Of a DNA stretch of 64,000 nucleotides, positions 62,137-64,000 are shown one piece after another. The stretch comes from Rutstroemia sp. NJR-2017a BVV2 (Eukaryota; Ascomycota; Leotiomycetes; Helotiales; Rutstroemiaceae), in the NCBI GenBank assembly GCA_002946415.1, contig NJPS01000015.1, positions 124,001-188,000 on the forward strand. The letters run 5' to 3'. Every line of letters begins with the position of its first letter. Position 1 is the first letter of the stretch. Position numbers and translations under genes: made by a program. The notes beneath the pieces were generated by a model, which worked only from the letters and a program-made list of their open reading frames with translations, did no database searches and had not been told where the DNA came from.

Positions 62137-63170
62137 CTCCAATCTCTTGACTTAAACTTTGGCGTTGAAGGTTTGAAGTAGTAGCTTGAAGTAGGAGAGC
62201 AGTAACTGCTCCGCTGGTATGAATAGTAAATACATCTCAGTAGTTATAGTCCTTCTTCTTTCATCGAGTATGTTCTGACTCGTGAAGGCCGATAGATATG
62301 CAGGCATACCAACATTTCCAGCAAAACTTCCAGCAAACGAGGCCGTCGACGGTCACGCTTCAATGATTCTTGCCTTATTTTTCTCCGTACGTGATGATTC
62401 TGGAAATGAGAGCGACACCGAAGGGAACTCATCCTATTGAAGCACAGGCCGAAAGAGGCTGGGTATGATTCATAGCCAAAATCTGCCTGGTCAATATATG
62501 GCAATGCAAGCCTTTTAACGCCCGTCGTGATACTCGGTGTATGCATATCGCATAATCGCCCGGAAGGAAGGGTGTGTAACCGTGACCCACAACTATACGG
62601 AGTTTTAGAGGCTGGTGGATAAACCTAACATGCAGGAGTGTCTTGTGCACATGTGCTTGCATATGCGGGAACACGAGTAACAGGAATACATATTCCAGCT
62701 TCGCCAGTGGTATCTTGTTGGCATTTTTCGAAAAATTTCAGCCTCTCGGGAGAGTAACACGCTGTAATCGTCAGGACTCATTTGGAATTTCATAGTAAGA
62801 CGAGAGAGAAAGAAAACTCAGCGTTGTGTGCGATTCATTCCCGAGCCTGTCGGTGTGAATGAGAGATAATGGTGGAAAGCATGGGTGGCCAACTGGCGAA
62901 GTGTGGTAGCACAAAGTCACGTTTTCCGAGGTCATAATGGACACAAGGCTGGAATGATGGTCATATATTTAAATAGATCTTTAAGGTATCTATTGTTTGG
63001 TGAATCGGATTGTTTCTCACGTATTTTGTTCGAGTAGGCCAGTTTGAGAACCATAAGATAACGAAAACCTATCCCAGAATCATTTAGTTACCCAGAGACA
63101 AGAAAGATTTTCTGGGAATTGGCACATCATTTAGCTAATCGACAGCCCTCGCTAGTTTTTCTCATTTAAC
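62137..63170. promoter_or_regulatory. Divergent promoter of cysteine gene C and DUF6590 gene 2
   Basis: The 1034 bases lie between outward-facing start codons at 62136 and 63171. Short open frames (62244-62546, 62429-62674) show no family features. The arrangement repeats that at 27378-27996. I see no long sequence shared between the two spacers by eye. Confidence 0.55.
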
Positions 63171-64000
63171 ATGGGTATATCGAAACAGAAATTGGATGCT
63201 CAAAGTCTTGAAGGCTGGAGAGGGGTTCATGACTACGGTGACTTGAAGATAAATGGCAACAACTATCCCGAGCTGCAACAGGATGCGCCAGTTCCCTATG
63301 GGCTACGGGGTTTGTTCCATAACTCCTATTTACTTGACTATACTAACGAATAGCAGCTCCCGAATCCATCCCACAATGCACTGATTATGGGATATCGAGG
63401 TCCGGTCATGACATTGGGACTGCTACTTCACCACTTACTAGTGTGGATCTGTGCTGTTTTCTCAGAGCGGAAAATTTCCCCTTCATACAGGGTTTGACGA
63501 GAGATTCAGCTACAGAGTATGGTGTGCCGGTAGATGCTCGTCCGTACGAGCACACATATCAGTACACATATAACGTATTCCAATGGCTTCCTGATCAAAT
63601 ATTTTGGGGTACTACAGCGAGCTTTGTGACATCGGTTCAGCAAACATATCAAGGAACATTTACACCACCATCCAACCTACGAGAGAGCTTAGATTCCCGT
63701 AAGCTATACAACCTGAACATCTCCATGATTAGGAGTTAATGATTGGTAGGTTTTTGCAAGATTGGCAAGCCCTCCAGGTTTTTCACAGTTGGCAGGGTTT
63801 TCATGACCTTGTGGACTGAGCCAACCAAAATTAGATACAGTACAGATAACCAAGTCACTAAAGCATGGCTTGGCACAAACGTCTACTCCGAGATACGACG
63901 TTTCGTTGTCATTCGAGAGGGGAAAGGCTATAGTCTATGCTTACCGGTGCATACTTATGGCGGTCAAGGAACACTTAAACCCCGCTTGAACGCGGAGGAG
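63171..64000 (+). CDS. DUF6590 domain protein 2, cut by the window edge
   Basis: Exons 63171-63309, 63354-63698 and 63750 onward; the gene runs past 64000. The first 160 residues are low complexity, rich in Tyr, Gln, Thr and Ser (TYQYTYNVFQWLP region). The third exon starts RFCKIGKPSRFFTVGRVFMT, then YSEIRRFVVIREGKGYSLC and PVHTYGGQGTLKPRLN, the first half of the DUF6590 domain, very similar to the domain of the gene at 27997. The acceptor at 63748-63749 is inferred because it alone restores the domain frame. Introns sit at the same places and phases as in DUF6590 gene 1 (phase 1 both times), so the two are true paralogues. Confidence 0.84.

Overview
This is nuclear DNA of a filamentous ascomycete (Pezizomycotina). 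Genes are broken by short GT-AG introns of about 45-150 bases, often with CTAAC-like branch sites. The families present are typical of that group: NoxA NADPH oxidase, a Zn2Cys6 regulator, a fungal rhodopsin-domain membrane protein, a SigF-like NTF2 protein, 2EXR and DUF6590 proteins. Leotiomycetes is my best guess for the class, but that is inference only. All coordinates below come from exon models I built by hand, checking splice sites, phase and length.

Layout. 0.3-4.2 kb: a zinc-free quinone oxidoreductase (+) converges on a complete noxA (-). 4.2-9 kb is mostly empty, with a frameshifted 2EXR-like gene at 7.4-8.2 kb. 9-13.5 kb (-): a seven-helix rhodopsin-domain protein and a SigF-like NTF2 protein. 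14-16.8 kb: mitochondrial acetyl-CoA acetyltransferase (-) divergent from a Rad6-type E2 (+, active Cys88). 17.5-20.4 kb: conventional kinesin heavy chain (+). 22.8-23.8 kb: a secreted GPI-anchored type protein (+). 34.2-42.8 kb (-): an unknown small protein, a beta-rich unknown with an overlapping membrane reading frame, an AKTIP/FTS-like inactive E2 fold protein, and a CCDC124/Lso2-type ribosome-associated protein. 42.8-51.4 kb: a gene-free block of 8.6 kb. 51.5-53.5 kb: an MFS transporter. 55.4-58.8 kb: a 1051-residue Zn2Cys6 regulator.

The most interesting content is a dispersed paralogous module. At 25.9-29.3 kb and again at 60.5-64 kb (running off the edge) a minus-strand gene with an incomplete five-cysteine zinc cluster is divergently paired with a plus-strand DUF6590 gene. 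The two cysteine genes share four exons, identical intron phases and an exon 2 of exactly 97 nt, although their sequences have diverged widely. A third family member at 31.1-32.3 kb keeps the helical and C-terminal domains but has no recognisable zinc exon and no DUF6590 partner. The repeated pairing suggests the two products work together. I know of no described function for the cysteine family or for the pair.

Other genes fall into familiar working groups: redox (quinone reductase, NoxA), long-distance transport (kinesin; FTS-like protein of the dynein/Hook endosome adaptor), ubiquitin (Rad6), mitochondrial acetoacetyl-CoA metabolism, and transcription. I saw no rRNA, tRNA, CRISPR, intact transposon or biosynthetic cluster.
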